Shown: positions 38,558-48,670, numbered from the stretch's first letter. The stretch is 64,000 nucleotides of DNA from Vibrio marisflavi CECT 7928 (GCF_921294215.1 NZ_CAKLDM010000002.1:1736001-1800000); one strand, 5' to 3'. A program made the numbers and translations. The notes: a model not told the origin generated them from the sequence alone.

Positions 38558-41500
38558 CTAAGCTTTTGAAGATGGCGTTGGTGATATTAGAAAGTCATCT
38601 TCGTCATAGTTTTTCATCGGTTTCTTTAGCTTCTGCATCATTAAGTAGACACAAGGTACAACAAATAGTGGGTCTACAATTCCTATCGCCATACCTGAGA
38701 TAATAACGATACCAAGTGAGCCCATCGATACAGCTCCCGGCCCTGTCTCTATGATGAGTGGTACAGCCCCTAATATCATGGTCAACGAGGTCATTAAAAT
38801 CGGTCGCAATCGAGTTTTCGTCGCTGTAAGAATAGCCTCTCTTGCTGGCTTGCCCTCTCGACGTAGTTCATTGGCAAACTCTGTTATCAAAATACCATGC
38901 TTACAAATCAAACCTATTAGTGTGACTAGCCCTATCTCCGAGTAAACATTTAGTGAATAGTCACTAAAGTAGAGAACCCAAAGAGCTGCAGACAATGTGA
39001 TGGGAAGTGACAACATCACAACAAACGCGTCAACGATACTTTCAAATTGTGCGCTCAACACCATGTATATAAATATCAATGCAGCAGCAAACACGAATAA
39101 CATTTGGTGGTTCGTTTCTAGGTACTGCGCTGCATCATTTACATAGTGATAACTTGTACCTGCAGGCATGATCTCTGGCAGCATTTTATTCACTTCAGCA
39201 ATTCCCTGCCCCATGCTGACACCATTAGCTAACCGGATAGACAGTGAAGCAGATGTAGCTCGGTCATATTGCTCGATCGAACGCGGAGCCACTTCACTTT
39301 TTATACTGATAAGTTGACCAAGTGGAATAAGCTTTCCACTGTCACTCATAATTTTTAGGTGATTGAGTGATGTCGGTGTCTCGGTATAGCTTTTCAACAT
39401 CTGTACGTAAAGCGAATAGTTAACGCCTTGATAGCTCATATCGTTATCAAAACTTTTACCACTTAAAGAAACTTTCAATACATCTTGAATGTCACTAATT
39501 GGCACTTTATATTGCGATGCCGCCACACGGTTAATTTTTATTTGGAATTGGTTCTCATCAAAGGTCAGCGCATTTCTTACATGGGAGAACATTGGCGACT
39601 GTTCGAGCTTATTTGCCACTAACGCCATCTCTTTTGACAAAGTTTGATAGCTTGCTGAACTGGTGACATTTATATCTATCCCGCCACTATTTCCTTTGCT
39701 ACCACTTCCCGTGTCGACTGCTGGGATAACACCTGTGAACACCATGTTCCCGCCTTGGCGAAGTGAAGCGTCGATCATTTCACTGATTTGTTTTGCACTA
39801 TAGTTTCTTTCACCCCAAGGTTTAAGCGTAATAAAGCCACGGATAAAATCTGTGCTCGCCATGACAGCTACATGTTCAATGCCCGGAATTTTGTTTAGCC
39901 TTTCACTCATAGTCTTGATCATCTTCTGCTCAGCAGCATCATCAGTGCCACCTGTTAACGGCTGAAACATGAAAATTTGACCGGAGTCTTCTGCTGGAAT
40001 CATCTCGGATGGGCTGTGAGTAAGCGGCCAATAGCTAGTCGCGAATATTGCGATGAGCAGAACCAACGTCGTTTTACGATAGTCAATGCTATAACGCAGT
40101 ATTCGATGATAGAGTTCAGCAAGCGCGTCCAGTTTATTGTTGATCCAAACTTCAAATCGACCCGCAGGCTTGTGATCAAGCATGTTGCTACACATCATCG
40201 GTGAAAGAGTCAGAGCGACCATTCCCGAAATGATGACGGTTCCTGCCAACGTGAACGCAAATTGCTTAAACAACTCTCCTGTCACTCCATCGACCAAACC
40301 AACAGGTATGTATACTGCTGCTAGGGTTAACGTTGTAGCTATAATGGCAAAACCAATTTGCCGACAAGCTATCACGGTTGCTTTTCGCACCGAAGACTGA
40401 TGCCTGAGCTGTCGGTGAACATTTTCAGTAACCACAATCGCATCATCGACCACCAAACCAACGGCAAGTAACATCGCAAGCAACGTCAGTGAGTTAATGC
40501 TAAACCCTGCCAGTTTCATGATAATAAAAGAACAAGCCAAACATACAGGAATAGTGACGACTGGTATAAGTGCGATACGTAAATTACCTAGAAATAGCCA
40601 TATGACTCCGGCAACTAATATCACCGCTAAACCAATTGCTAGATACACATCATGCAATGAGCTTTTGATAAAGTCTGATTTATCAAGTAAGACACTTGCT
40701 TTCATCCCACTTGGTAGCTGTATGCTGTCTAGTAATGAATGAACCTGCTGAGACAAAACTAACGCATTTGCTGTTGCGGTATATTGCGGGTTCAATACGA
40801 ACAGCATTGAGCTCTTGTTGGAGAAATCGATAAGAGGCTCAACATCTGGCTGGTTTCCCGGAGTCCCTATGGTAACTTTGGCAATTTCAGATAATCGAAC
40901 AGGCTGAGCATCGTACTGTGCAACCACAATATCTCGAATGCTATTCAAACTATCGATGGCACCACTAGAAATCAGCTGGTACTGGCTTTTCGAACCTGAA
41001 GTTGTACCACTAATTGCAGTGACATCATCCATATCACTGACTTTGTCGATAACCGTGTTTAGATCCAAATCATATCGCTGGATTTTATCTGGGTTTAAAG
41101 TGATCAACACAGACTGTGACGAACTCGGGGCAACATCAACTGAACCTGCTGAAGGCAGCTGCTCTAATCTAGGCAACAAGGTATTAATGCCATATTGACG
41201 AAATTCATACTGAGGTTGGTTGGGCCCCGGAGTTAGGCCAATCAGCATGGAAGGCATGCCTTCATCTTCAGATTTGCTAACAGTCGGCGATATATTGTCT
41301 GGCAATGTACTGGATATATTCGATATATCGTTGTTAATTTCACTGACTAACGTATCAATGCCTGCATCATCGACACCTTCTGCCACGTCAATAGTGATCG
41401 TGCCTCTGCCTTGACGTGCTGTGGCAGTCATGTGAGCAATGCCTTCGGTTCCCGCAATTTCATCCTGTATAGGAATCAACACCTCCGTCATCATATTTTG

Positions 41501-41668
41501 CGCGGCGAGAGCACTGTCTTGAGCAGATATCTCTACTTTTGATTGAGCAAGTTGAGGCGTATAACGCAGCGATAATTTTTGGCTAATTAAAAGGCCAATG
41601 AAAACTGGGATTAACCATAACACCGTACACAAGACTGGACGACGTATACATAACTCCGTCAATTTCAT
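38558..41668 (-). CDS. RND family efflux transporter, inner-membrane pump (HAE1/AcrB-like)
   Basis: A 1036-residue proton-driven efflux pump. It starts with the family MKLTELCIRRPVLCTVLWLIP, has two large periplasmic domains, and the fourth membrane segment carries the proton-relay pair in GLVVDDAIVVTENVHR. The segments FLGNLRIALIPVVTIPV and VLSAQFESIVDAFVVMLSLP are AcrB-superfamily landmarks. Its start overlaps the stop of the adaptor gene by four bases, so the two are translated together. There is no outer-membrane channel or regulator nearby; it probably uses TolC. Substrates cannot be predicted; it belongs to the shorter MexK/VexK-like branch rather than the AcrB branch as far as I can judge. 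Confidence 0.93.
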   Translation of the reverse strand: MKLTELCIRRPVLCTVLWLIPVFIGLLISQKLSLRYTPQLAQSKVEISAQDSALAAQNMMTEVLIPIQDEIAGTEGIAHMTATARQGRGTITIDVAEGVDDAGIDTLVSEINNDISNISSTLPDNISPTVSKSEDEGMPSMLIGLTPGPNQPQYEFRQYGINTLLPRLEQLPSAGSVDVAPSSSQSVLITLNPDKIQRYDLDLNTVIDKVSDMDDVTAISGTTSGSKSQYQLISSGAIDSLNSIRDIVVAQYDAQPVRLSEIAKVTIGTPGNQPDVEPLIDFSNKSSMLFVLNPQYTATANALVLSQQVHSLLDSIQLPSGMKASVLLDKSDFIKSSLHDVYLAIGLAVILVAGVIWLFLGNLRIALIPVVTIPVCLACSFIIMKLAGFSINSLTLLAMLLAVGLVVDDAIVVTENVHRQLRHQSSVRKATVIACRQIGFAIIATTLTLAAVYIPVGLVDGVTGELFKQFAFTLAGTVIISGMVALTLSPMMCSNMLDHKPAGRFEVWINNKLDALAELYHRILRYSIDYRKTTLVLLIAIFATSYWPLTHSPSEMIPAEDSGQIFMFQPLTGGTDDAAEQKMIKTMSERLNKIPGIEHVAVMASTDFIRGFITLKPWGERNYSAKQISEMIDASLRQGGNMVFTGVIPAVDTGSGSKGNSGGIDINVTSSASYQTLSKEMALVANKLEQSPMFSHVRNALTFDENQFQIKINRVAASQYKVPISDIQDVLKVSLSGKSFDNDMSYQGVNYSLYVQMLKSYTETPTSLNHLKIMSDSGKLIPLGQLISIKSEVAPRSIEQYDRATSASLSIRLANGVSMGQGIAEVNKMLPEIMPAGTSYHYVNDAAQYLETNHQMLFVFAAALIFIYMVLSAQFESIVDAFVVMLSLPITLSAALWVLYFSDYSLNVYSEIGLVTLIGLICKHGILITEFANELRREGKPAREAILTATKTRLRPILMTSLTMILGAVPLIIETGPGAVSMGSLGIVIISGMAIGIVDPLFVVPCVYLMMQKLKKPMKNYDEDDFLISPTPSSKA

Positions 41669-42747
41669 CTCGTTACTCCCGATGTTTTATTACTATGGGA
41701 AGCAATCTTATCGCCATTGTTCACTACAACTTTCTCATCAGAATGAAGATAATTCTGGCCATTGGTGACTAAGCTTTCACCCGCTTTCAAGCCCGAAAGG
41801 ATCTGTACATATCCGTTGTAGTAGTTGCCAACTTTAACGTTGCGAAGCTGCGCTTTACCATCTTCAACAATGTATGCCTGAGTACCTTCTAGATTGGTCA
41901 GCAAGCTGCCAGTTGGTATCGTTACTTGATTTGTCCGAACTTTGGTTTGCTGAACCACTTTGACATTTTGCCCTGGCTTAAAATTGGAGCCTTCATCGAT
42001 AGCAGCTTTGAGTGTAATAAGCCCGGTATCAATACTAGGTGCGATATAAGTGACTTTACCGACTACTTTATTTTCAGTGTTGAGCTCGGACTCTATAGTA
42101 ACCGTTTGACCAACACGGTAATCAGAACGGGCAGAAGCCGGAAGTTGGTACTGCACTAATAAATGGTTTGCATCATATAGCGTTGCAATACTGCTTCCCG
42201 AATCGAGAAGATCACCAACATGGTAGTCAGTTGAACTAATGACACCAGAAAAAGGCGCCTTCAAAGTCAACTCTGATAGCAGAGCCGTATCTTGTTCTAG
42301 CAACGCCTTAGCCTGTTTGTAACTGCTATAAGCATCATCATAATCACTTTGCGAAATCAGACCTTTCTTACGTAGGTTTGACTGACGTTGCCACTCATTT
42401 TTGGCTTGTGTCAGCTGAGCTTGATCTTGGGCAACCTGCGCTTTAGCAGTACGAGTATCTTGAGTCAACAACACTTGGCCTTTCGAAACCGTTTCACCGC
42501 CAGAGAATTGTATACCCGTAATTCTATTGGTTTGAAGGCTTTTTAAAGTAACGTAATCTTTGGAAAGAATGGTTCCATATCCATACTCCTGATCAGAAAG
42601 AGTACGTGTAGTAATTGGTTGCGTTTCAACTTGCGCAGGACTGAAAGCCCTTTTTTGAGGCGCCTCTCCTAGGTAGAAGTAGCTGGCGCTGACACCTGCC
42701 AATACAACAATGATACCAAGGCTGAAGGCTAGCTTTTTGTGTCTCAT
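41665..42747 (-). CDS. RND efflux periplasmic adaptor (membrane fusion protein)
   Basis: A 360-residue HlyD-type adaptor with an N-terminal anchor (LAFSLGIIVVLAGVSASYFYL), barrel-sandwich lipoyl halves (SGGETVSKGQVLLTQD; LKAPFSGVISSTDYHVGDLL), a short coiled-coil hairpin (AQDQAQLTQAKNEWQRQ), and a beta-barrel and membrane-proximal domain. First gene of the two-gene pump operon. No lipobox is seen, so it is held by the uncleaved helix. Confidence 0.93.
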   Translation of the reverse strand: MRHKKLAFSLGIIVVLAGVSASYFYLGEAPQKRAFSPAQVETQPITTRTLSDQEYGYGTILSKDYVTLKSLQTNRITGIQFSGGETVSKGQVLLTQDTRTAKAQVAQDQAQLTQAKNEWQRQSNLRKKGLISQSDYDDAYSSYKQAKALLEQDTALLSELTLKAPFSGVISSTDYHVGDLLDSGSSIATLYDANHLLVQYQLPASARSDYRVGQTVTIESELNTENKVVGKVTYIAPSIDTGLITLKAAIDEGSNFKPGQNVKVVQQTKVRTNQVTIPTGSLLTNLEGTQAYIVEDGKAQLRNVKVGNYYNGYVQILSGLKAGESLVTNGQNYLHSDEKVVVNNGDKIASHSNKTSGVTR

Positions 42748-43073
42748 ATTTTAAATCCCAAAAGTACTAATTCTTGAACGGATAACATCAGCTTCAGAGC
42801 TACTGAGCAAAGTCCATTACTCCGCGAGTTTACGGCAAAGGATTATCGCACTTTGAAATTAATATTCTTTCTTTTTTACTTTCCTTTACATTTGGTAATT
42901 CTAATGTCTCTTGAACTATCACCGCAGAGCAATTTGAATCACAATGATCCTGCAACACCATGAATTACTGACATTGTTTTTGCTTTTCTAATTTATGCTA
43001 ATGTAATACTGTAACAATTGGTTCCGCCAAATATGTCGAATTACCTCTACTTTATCCCGGAGACAGCCTTTAA
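42748..43073. other. Divergent promoter region, RND adaptor / DUF1007 gene
   Basis: No gene seen. It must hold promoters in both directions; the only motif of note is the imperfect dyad at 43002-43016 described separately. Confidence 0.5.
43002..43016. promoter_or_regulatory. Possible Zur-like operator
   Basis: TGTAATACTGTAACA forms an imperfect dyad (outer TGT/ACA and alternate positions match) and recalls the gammaproteobacterial Zur consensus TGTTATA-N-TATAACA. It lies about 60 bp before a predicted zinc-related gene pair. Weak match; inference only. Confidence 0.25.
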
Positions 43074-43817
43074 ATGAGGAAAATCCTTTTTCAACTGACC
43101 AGCTCACTTAACGCCAATTTTCCAAAGTTACGCAATTTTAAAAGCAACTATTTCGTTGCCTTCATATTGGTTTTAGCGCCTCTCCGCATTTACGCTCATC
43201 CTCATTCATGGGTAGATATGAAGCTTTATGTGCAGGGAACCAAAGATACAATCACAGGCTTCAAGCAAAAATGGACTTTCGATCCTATGACCACGGCCTA
43301 TATGTTTGATGGGGAAGATATGTCTCCAGCACACCAACAAGCGACCATGCAGAAAGTGGCCGATTCAGTGATGAAAAACTTATTAAATAGCCATTACTAC
43401 ACATACTTCTACGACAAAAACACACCGATAAAGTATTTGGTCGCAACAGATGGAAAATTAACAAAAAAAGGCCCAAAAGCGACATTATCGTTCGAATTGC
43501 CACTCGCACACCCGAAGAAAGTCACAGAAAATACGCTTGTATTACATGTGTTTGAACCAACCTACTACATGGATATGACATGGGATAAAGCCAGCGATAT
43601 AACGTTATCCCCAGCCCTTGCTGAGACTTGCTCTTTTAAACTCATCCCAGCTCATCCGACTCCTGAAGAGGTCAGTTATGCTATGTCATTACCAGCAGAC
43701 GCAGACCCAGATAACACGTTAGGTCAGCTTTTTACTCAAACTGTTAAGTTCCATTGTGATGTACCAAATAGCTCAAATAATAAAGCTCAGGAGAAAGTCA
43801 ATGAGCAACCAAAATAG
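43074..43817 (+). CDS. DUF1007 periplasmic protein, ZevA-like
   Basis: A 247-residue protein with a long basic N terminus, a hydrophobic export segment (NYFVAFILVLAPLRIYA) and mature start HPHSWVDMKLYV, the hallmark of DUF1007. In Haemophilus influenzae the DUF1007 protein ZevA works with the NicO-family permease ZevB in zinc uptake. Here it overlaps the next gene, a NicO permease, by 17 bases, the same pairing. A role in zinc or nickel/cobalt handling follows by family; the direction of transport is not certain. The start is taken at 43074 with GGAG twelve bases upstream. Confidence 0.82.
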   Translation: MRKILFQLTSSLNANFPKLRNFKSNYFVAFILVLAPLRIYAHPHSWVDMKLYVQGTKDTITGFKQKWTFDPMTTAYMFDGEDMSPAHQQATMQKVADSVMKNLLNSHYYTYFYDKNTPIKYLVATDGKLTKKGPKATLSFELPLAHPKKVTENTLVLHVFEPTYYMDMTWDKASDITLSPALAETCSFKLIPAHPTPEEVSYAMSLPADADPDNTLGQLFTQTVKFHCDVPNSSNNKAQEKVNEQPK

Positions 43818-44871
43818 CATGCAATCATCTTCTCGCTCCCGCTACTACCTAAGCGCCGCCATTGCATTATTGATACTCGGAACTATTGGTTACATGCTAT
43901 TTAAAGCTTGGCCTGTCATTTTGCTTAGTAGCATCAAATGGCAACGTGAAATCAACATGCAGCTAACTGATTTACTGTATCAAGCTAAGGCTCATAGCGT
44001 CTCGGCTGGATTATACCTAGCTGGATTCAGCTTCTTGTATGGCGCCCTTCACTCGATAGGGCCAGGCCATGGTAAAATGATTGTAACGACTTACCTCGCA
44101 ACCCACCCGACCAAAGTAAAAGTAAGCCTAGTTCTCACTATTCTGTCCGCATTTTTACAAGCCATTGTAGCTATTGTTCTGGTAAGTGTATTGCTGATGG
44201 CATTCAACTCAACAATGAGGGAAGTGAATAGCGAAGCTAACCGCTTTATTAGTTTAAGCTTTTACGCCATGTCCATATTAGGGGCTATCATTGTCTACCG
44301 CAGTTCGAAACAGCTATGGCAGAGATTTAAGCCTCAAACAACAAAGTTAGCTGTAGACAATGGTCCATTTCAGTCATTCAGTAAAATAGAGGCTGGAAAC
44401 GACAACAAACAGCTAGGGTTACAAGCACCCAACCTTGGTTTGTCCAACAAACACGTTCACCAACATGATGCCAATGGAAAGTGTGGCTGTGGGCATACAC
44501 ACTTTGCTAGTGCAGAGGCAATTAACAAAGCGTCAACCATGCGCGAGTACATTGGTATCATTGTCAGTATTGGTATCCGCCCATGTACAGGTGCAATACT
44601 CGCGCTTTTATTTGCTAACGTTGTAAGCGCATACTGGCTGGGTGTCGTCAGTGCGTTTGTGATGTCAATTGGCACAGCACTGACCACGTCTACCATTGCG
44701 TTAATGACTATTTCAGGAAAAAAAGTAGTGTCTAAATACCTTGGAGCGAGTACCCATTCAACCTCAACTGGTGCTGTTATTTTGCAGTTTATTGGTGGCT
44801 CTCTACTGATCTTATTTGGCGTGTTATTAATGCAAGTACCTGTTTATGGCATGTCACCAATATTGTCTTGA
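43801..44871 (+). CDS. NicO family metal permease, ZevB/RcnA-like
   Basis: A 356-residue inner-membrane permease. It holds the NicO signature GALHSIGPGHGKMIVTTYLA in one helix and GIRPCTGAILALLFANV in another, and between them a histidine/cysteine-rich cytoplasmic or periplasmic loop (HVHQHDANGKCGCGHTHF) likely to bind metal. The start at 43801 overlaps the DUF1007 gene, giving translational coupling. The metal is probably Zn2+ (as ZevB) or Ni2+/Co2+ (as RcnA); the DUF1007 partner favours the Zev type. Confidence 0.85.
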   Translation: MSNQNSMQSSSRSRYYLSAAIALLILGTIGYMLFKAWPVILLSSIKWQREINMQLTDLLYQAKAHSVSAGLYLAGFSFLYGALHSIGPGHGKMIVTTYLATHPTKVKVSLVLTILSAFLQAIVAIVLVSVLLMAFNSTMREVNSEANRFISLSFYAMSILGAIIVYRSSKQLWQRFKPQTTKLAVDNGPFQSFSKIEAGNDNKQLGLQAPNLGLSNKHVHQHDANGKCGCGHTHFASAEAINKASTMREYIGIIVSIGIRPCTGAILALLFANVVSAYWLGVVSAFVMSIGTALTTSTIALMTISGKKVVSKYLGASTHSTSTGAVILQFIGGSLLILFGVLLMQVPVYGMSPILS

Positions 44872-44890
44872 CAAAAAGCGAATCAGAAAA

Positions 44891-44918
44891 GGGGTTAACC
44901 ACAACCGCGGTTAACCCC
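44891..44918. terminator. Terminator-like hairpin between the metal permease and cfa
   Basis: GGGGTTAACC / GGTTAACCCC ten-base stem with eight-base loop between convergent genes. T run on either side is short. Confidence 0.7.
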
Positions 44919-45003
44919 ATTTGGGAAAGAATAGACAACCCTTTCCCTTCAAGCTCCAAAACGACCAATTTAAATTAGTTTCATTTTTAGAGATTGAAAT
45001 TCT

Positions 45004-46146
45004 TTATCTAGGGACGCGAATACCACCTTCGACTCCATTTTTACTAAATAACACCTGCCACAGCTGAATATTCCTTGCCCTAAACGCGCCAGCGCATGAG
45101 CTTAGGTAGTAGTCGAACATACGGTAGAATCTAGGCGAGTAATTCTCTTTGATTTCTGGCCAGCTTTCTTTAAATCTTTCTTTCCAAGCCATTAATGTAC
45201 GGTCGTAGTCTGGACCAAAATTGTGCCAATCTTCCATCACTAAAGACTTCTCACTAACGTGACTGATTTGTTCAATGGAAGGCAATACACCATTGGGGAA
45301 GATGTATTTATTGATCCAAGGATCAACATTCATCATGGTTTCGTTGCTACCAATAGAGTGAAGTAGGAATAACCCTTCAGGCTTCAAACAGCGAGACACA
45401 ACATCAAAGTAAGTTTGGTAGTTTTTCGGCCCAACGTGCTCAAACATTCCCACAGAAACAATTTTGTCGAACTGCTCATTAAGGTCTCGGTAATCGCATA
45501 AACGGAGCTCAACAGGCAAGCCTTTGCAGCGCTTCATTCCGTATTGCTGCTGCTCTTTTGAGATAGTGACGCCTGTTACTTTTACTCCGTAATTTTTAGC
45601 AGCAAACTCACTAAGCCCACCCCAACCGCAGCCGATATCTAGTAATGTCTCACCCCGTTTTAGCTGGAGCTTTTCACAAATCAGTTTAAGTTTATCTTGT
45701 TGTGCCGTCTCTAAATCTTCAGCTGTTTTCCAATAGCCACAAGAGTACTGCATGTAAGGGTCAAGCATTCTCTCATATAGGTCATTGCCTAAGTCGTAGT
45801 GCTCTTCGCCAACAATCCAAGCACGTTTTTTTGTTTGCATATTAAATAGGCGAGATTTCAATACAAACATGATATCGCTGAGCCTGTCGGGACGTTGCTG
45901 ATCGACTTCGTATTTAAGAAGGTAGTAAAACATCTGATCTAGATTCGCACATTTCCACCAGCCATCCATGTAGCTTTCACCTAACCCAATTGAACCTTCT
46001 ACAAGAACTCTCTTGTAGAAGTCTGGATTAAGAACTTGAATGTCATAGCTTCTTGAGCCATTTAACTGAATCGGGGAGCTCGATAATATATCTGATATAA
46101 CGCTTTCCCATTTGTTAATTGGTAAGTCGAGCGTACTAGTATTCAT
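45004..46146 (-). CDS. cfa: Cyclopropane-fatty-acyl-phospholipid synthase
   Basis: A 380-residue SAM-dependent enzyme (E. coli Cfa 382) that adds a methylene across the double bond of membrane fatty acids, protecting against acid and stationary-phase stress. N-terminal lipid-binding part (RVLVEGSIGLGESYMDGWW), SAM motif LLDIGCGWGGLSEFAA, and the VSVGMFEHVG and bicarbonate/active-site YIFPNG segments are present. Preceded by a GAGGT ribosome site and 560 bp without a firm gene. Confidence 0.96.
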   Translation of the reverse strand: MNTSTLDLPINKWESVISDILSSSPIQLNGSRSYDIQVLNPDFYKRVLVEGSIGLGESYMDGWWKCANLDQMFYYLLKYEVDQQRPDRLSDIMFVLKSRLFNMQTKKRAWIVGEEHYDLGNDLYERMLDPYMQYSCGYWKTAEDLETAQQDKLKLICEKLQLKRGETLLDIGCGWGGLSEFAAKNYGVKVTGVTISKEQQQYGMKRCKGLPVELRLCDYRDLNEQFDKIVSVGMFEHVGPKNYQTYFDVVSRCLKPEGLFLLHSIGSNETMMNVDPWINKYIFPNGVLPSIEQISHVSEKSLVMEDWHNFGPDYDRTLMAWKERFKESWPEIKENYSPRFYRMFDYYLSSCAGAFRARNIQLWQVLFSKNGVEGGIRVPR

Positions 46147-46707
46147 ATTGGCTTTACCTCAACAATGTTGTCATTGTATTTATTTAACTATTAAACATTA
46201 GAAGGCTAGCATTTAAATTATTCCCGTTTATATATTGTATCCATTCAATCTACATCTACTATATTCAAACAACTCTACTTATATTTTTTCGGAATTTCTA
46301 AATCATTAGTTGGCATCATCATTCACATATTGATTAGATATAGCTTTGCTAGGTTCGTTCTAAGTGCACCCTATATTTCTAGGTAATTCGCATTGATGTT
46401 GAGTTTACTCAATGAGCCGCTGTAAGAAAGTACATATGCGAAAAAGTGTTTTCGAATATCTGCAACAATGGGATCTGAACTTAGTGAACACTACACCTTT
46501 CATACTAAAAGAGACAGTGTTCCACAAAGATTGGCTCTTCAACAATGGATGGGATCAGTATAATTCTTGATGCTTACTGGAATAAGTTATTTATATTTAA
46601 TCACCTGTTAGATACATTAACAAATAATGAGCTTATTTAGGCGAGTATAAATCTTATAAAAAACTCATCAAAGAACCATACTCAAAAAAAACAAAATAAC
46701 CTATCGG
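46147..46707. other. Region upstream of cfa
   Basis: About 560 bp, AT-rich, expected to contain the cfa promoter. The only item is a possible 44-codon forward ORF at 46436-46570. Confidence 0.5.
46436..46570 (+). CDS. Possible small ORF (44 codons)
   Basis: ATG at 46436 to TGA at 46568, beginning MRKSVFEYLQQWDLN and ending FNNGWDQYNS. The composition is protein-like and rich in aromatics, but the ribosome site is weak (AAGAAAG 6-12 bases upstream) and no family is recognised. It could be a remnant. Confidence 0.22.
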   Translation: MRKSVFEYLQQWDLNLVNTTPFILKETVFHKDWLFNNGWDQYNS

Positions 46708-47859
46708 CTATTTTAGTTTTACATTTTCCAAATTAAACTGATACCTTTTAACTTTAGGGTTATAAACCTTAGAGAATTGTTTGAAATCTATTTTTCTCCA
46801 ATCATTTTTACCAAAGTTTTGCAGATATGGCCCTATATTAGTTTCATCAAGTGCACTCATCTTGGTTCTAATTTGTAGTCCTAGAGTTTCATTAAAGTCT
46901 CTGCCGTTGTGGTAATCATGTATGAGGACCAGTGCCCAGCCTCCTTCCATGAAATGTCCACCCACTGTTGTTGTCATTTTTTTATTGGCAACGGCTTGCT
47001 TCCCTTCATTTGTCCAATCAATTCCACCGGAAACAACATGATCACTCGAGTGTTGATTGTGCGCCTTAACACCAGCTAGCGCGCCAAATGAAAGAAAGTC
47101 ACTCGCGGCCCAAGCGACACTAATATTTGGGTAGCGCCTCATTAATGACGCTGTCTTCTGGCTGGCCATATCTGATGTCCAGTCGGTGTATACAACCTGC
47201 ACTAACTTAGACTGTGGATTTTCTTTGATCGCATCTCTTAAACCATTGACTCTTTGCTCAGCGACAGCAGTTGCTCGCCCTCCCGTTACGGCTACCACTT
47301 CAATTGTTTTGCCTGAACCATCATTATTCAATTTTGCTCGTTCAATGAGTTTTTTACCTAGAAGGTATCCCGCGTATTTATCATCTGGGTACATCTTAGC
47401 AATCCAGTTTTTATACTTTCCCCTAGGCGCCCCTATTTCTTTATTGTCTTGTTCGGATACATCGGTGTTAATCGTCAGCACTTTGACTCCATTCTCCTCA
47501 GCAGACTTTAACATCCATGGTCCTATTCTATTTAGCAGTATCGCTACCAAATAATCTGGCCTATCATCAGACTCCATTTCTTCTTTTGCTATTTCTAGGT
47601 ATTTGAACCTATCTTGAGATCTCGAATGCAACACTTTCAGATCGATATTCAAATCCTCTGCAGAGGCCTGCATAAAGGCGACAACTTGATCCCAAAACGG
47701 ATCACCCGGTGGATCTGGGTTAATCATTGTCACTTTTATCGGTTCAGCAGCCCAAAGTGAGCTACTTACTACAAGCAGCAGACAACTCAAGCCGCAAAAA
47801 GCCTTTCTTAGCGACTTCAGAACATAAATAGGAAGAGACAAAAGATAGCGAGAGTCCAT
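46708..47859 (-). CDS. Periplasmic sugar-type binding protein (ribose/LuxP-like fold)
   Basis: A 383-residue type I periplasmic binding protein with signal peptide (GLSCLLLVVSSSLWAAEP). The pattern VTMINPDPPGDPFWDQVV, the hinge segments (VAVTGGRATAVAEQRVNGLRD) and AASDFLSFGALAGVKAHN are those of the ribose-binding/LuxP superfamily. No ABC permease or ATPase genes are next to it; instead, a receiver-only response regulator lies 170 bp upstream on the same strand. That suggests a sensory rather than a transport role, such as a partner for a membrane kinase coded elsewhere; this is inference. Confidence 0.78.
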   Translation of the reverse strand: MDSRYLLSLPIYVLKSLRKAFCGLSCLLLVVSSSLWAAEPIKVTMINPDPPGDPFWDQVVAFMQASAEDLNIDLKVLHSRSQDRFKYLEIAKEEMESDDRPDYLVAILLNRIGPWMLKSAEENGVKVLTINTDVSEQDNKEIGAPRGKYKNWIAKMYPDDKYAGYLLGKKLIERAKLNNDGSGKTIEVVAVTGGRATAVAEQRVNGLRDAIKENPQSKLVQVVYTDWTSDMASQKTASLMRRYPNISVAWAASDFLSFGALAGVKAHNQHSSDHVVSGGIDWTNEGKQAVANKKMTTTVGGHFMEGGWALVLIHDYHNGRDFNETLGLQIRTKMSALDETNIGPYLQNFGKNDWRKIDFKQFSKVYNPKVKRYQFNLENVKLK

Positions 47860-48031
47860 TCTTGCACCCTTTTCTTTATTGATATGTTTAATTATAGGTA
47901 GAGACTAGACTAGTTTTACACAACTTAAGACGAAATTTAGCGAGATTAGGAATCAAGCAATGAATAATGATCAGTGTTTAGCAGCAAACTCCTATCCGCT
48001 GGAAAAGAAGCTCATTCCGAGAAAAAACAAC

Positions 48032-48418
48032 TTAGGTTACTGAGCCTAAAAATAGTCGAGCGGTGTTAACTAGCTCTTTGCTCAGATCCGCTTTATCAAT
48101 AACCACATCGGCACCGAGTGAGTCAGCCACTTTCAACACTGATCCAGAGTCTGCATTTCTAAAACCACCCGACATTGCAATGATCGGCATTGTGTGGCTC
48201 TGTCTTAGTTGAGTAATTAACTCAAAGCCATCTATTTCAGGCATCATGACATCGGTAATGACCAAACTGTACGACTCCGTTTCAACTAGCTCTAAAGCCT
48301 CTTTTCCGTTGCTGCATAACCCAATATCCAGCTGTTCACCAAACTCCTTGTTTAAGAGCGTATTTACAAACAGTCGAATGTATCGATCATCATCCACAAC
48401 TAAGGCACGTTGCTTCAT
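48032..48418 (-). CDS. Receiver-only (CheY-like) response regulator
   Basis: A 128-residue single receiver domain. The acid pocket D9-D10-D11, phospho-acceptor D56 in VITDVMMPEIDG, switch Ser83 and Lys109 are all present. There is no output domain, so it would act by protein binding or in a phosphorelay. A GGAG site precedes the start. No histidine kinase is adjacent in the window. Confidence 0.9.
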   Translation of the reverse strand: MKQRALVVDDDRYIRLFVNTLLNKEFGEQLDIGLCSNGKEALELVETESYSLVITDVMMPEIDGFELITQLRQSHTMPIIAMSGGFRNADSGSVLKVADSLGADVVIDKADLSKELVNTARLFLGSVT

Positions 48419-48670
48419 CCAATACTCCTAATTTCCCTTTACTAATTTGATCTACCGGAGGCTGCAAAAACCTCTGTTCAATACTGCTATTGATAGTTTC
48501 AAGTATAGATAAATTTTTGAATTCCACATATTTAATAGTGGTTTATTGGAAGGAGGAATAGATACATTAAGGTAAAGCTGAATGCCTATACCAGCACTAG
48601 TGTGTTTTTTGTACAAAAACGCCGCTAGCGAAGACTAGCTGCGCTAATATAAGCATAATTGATCAGAAGG

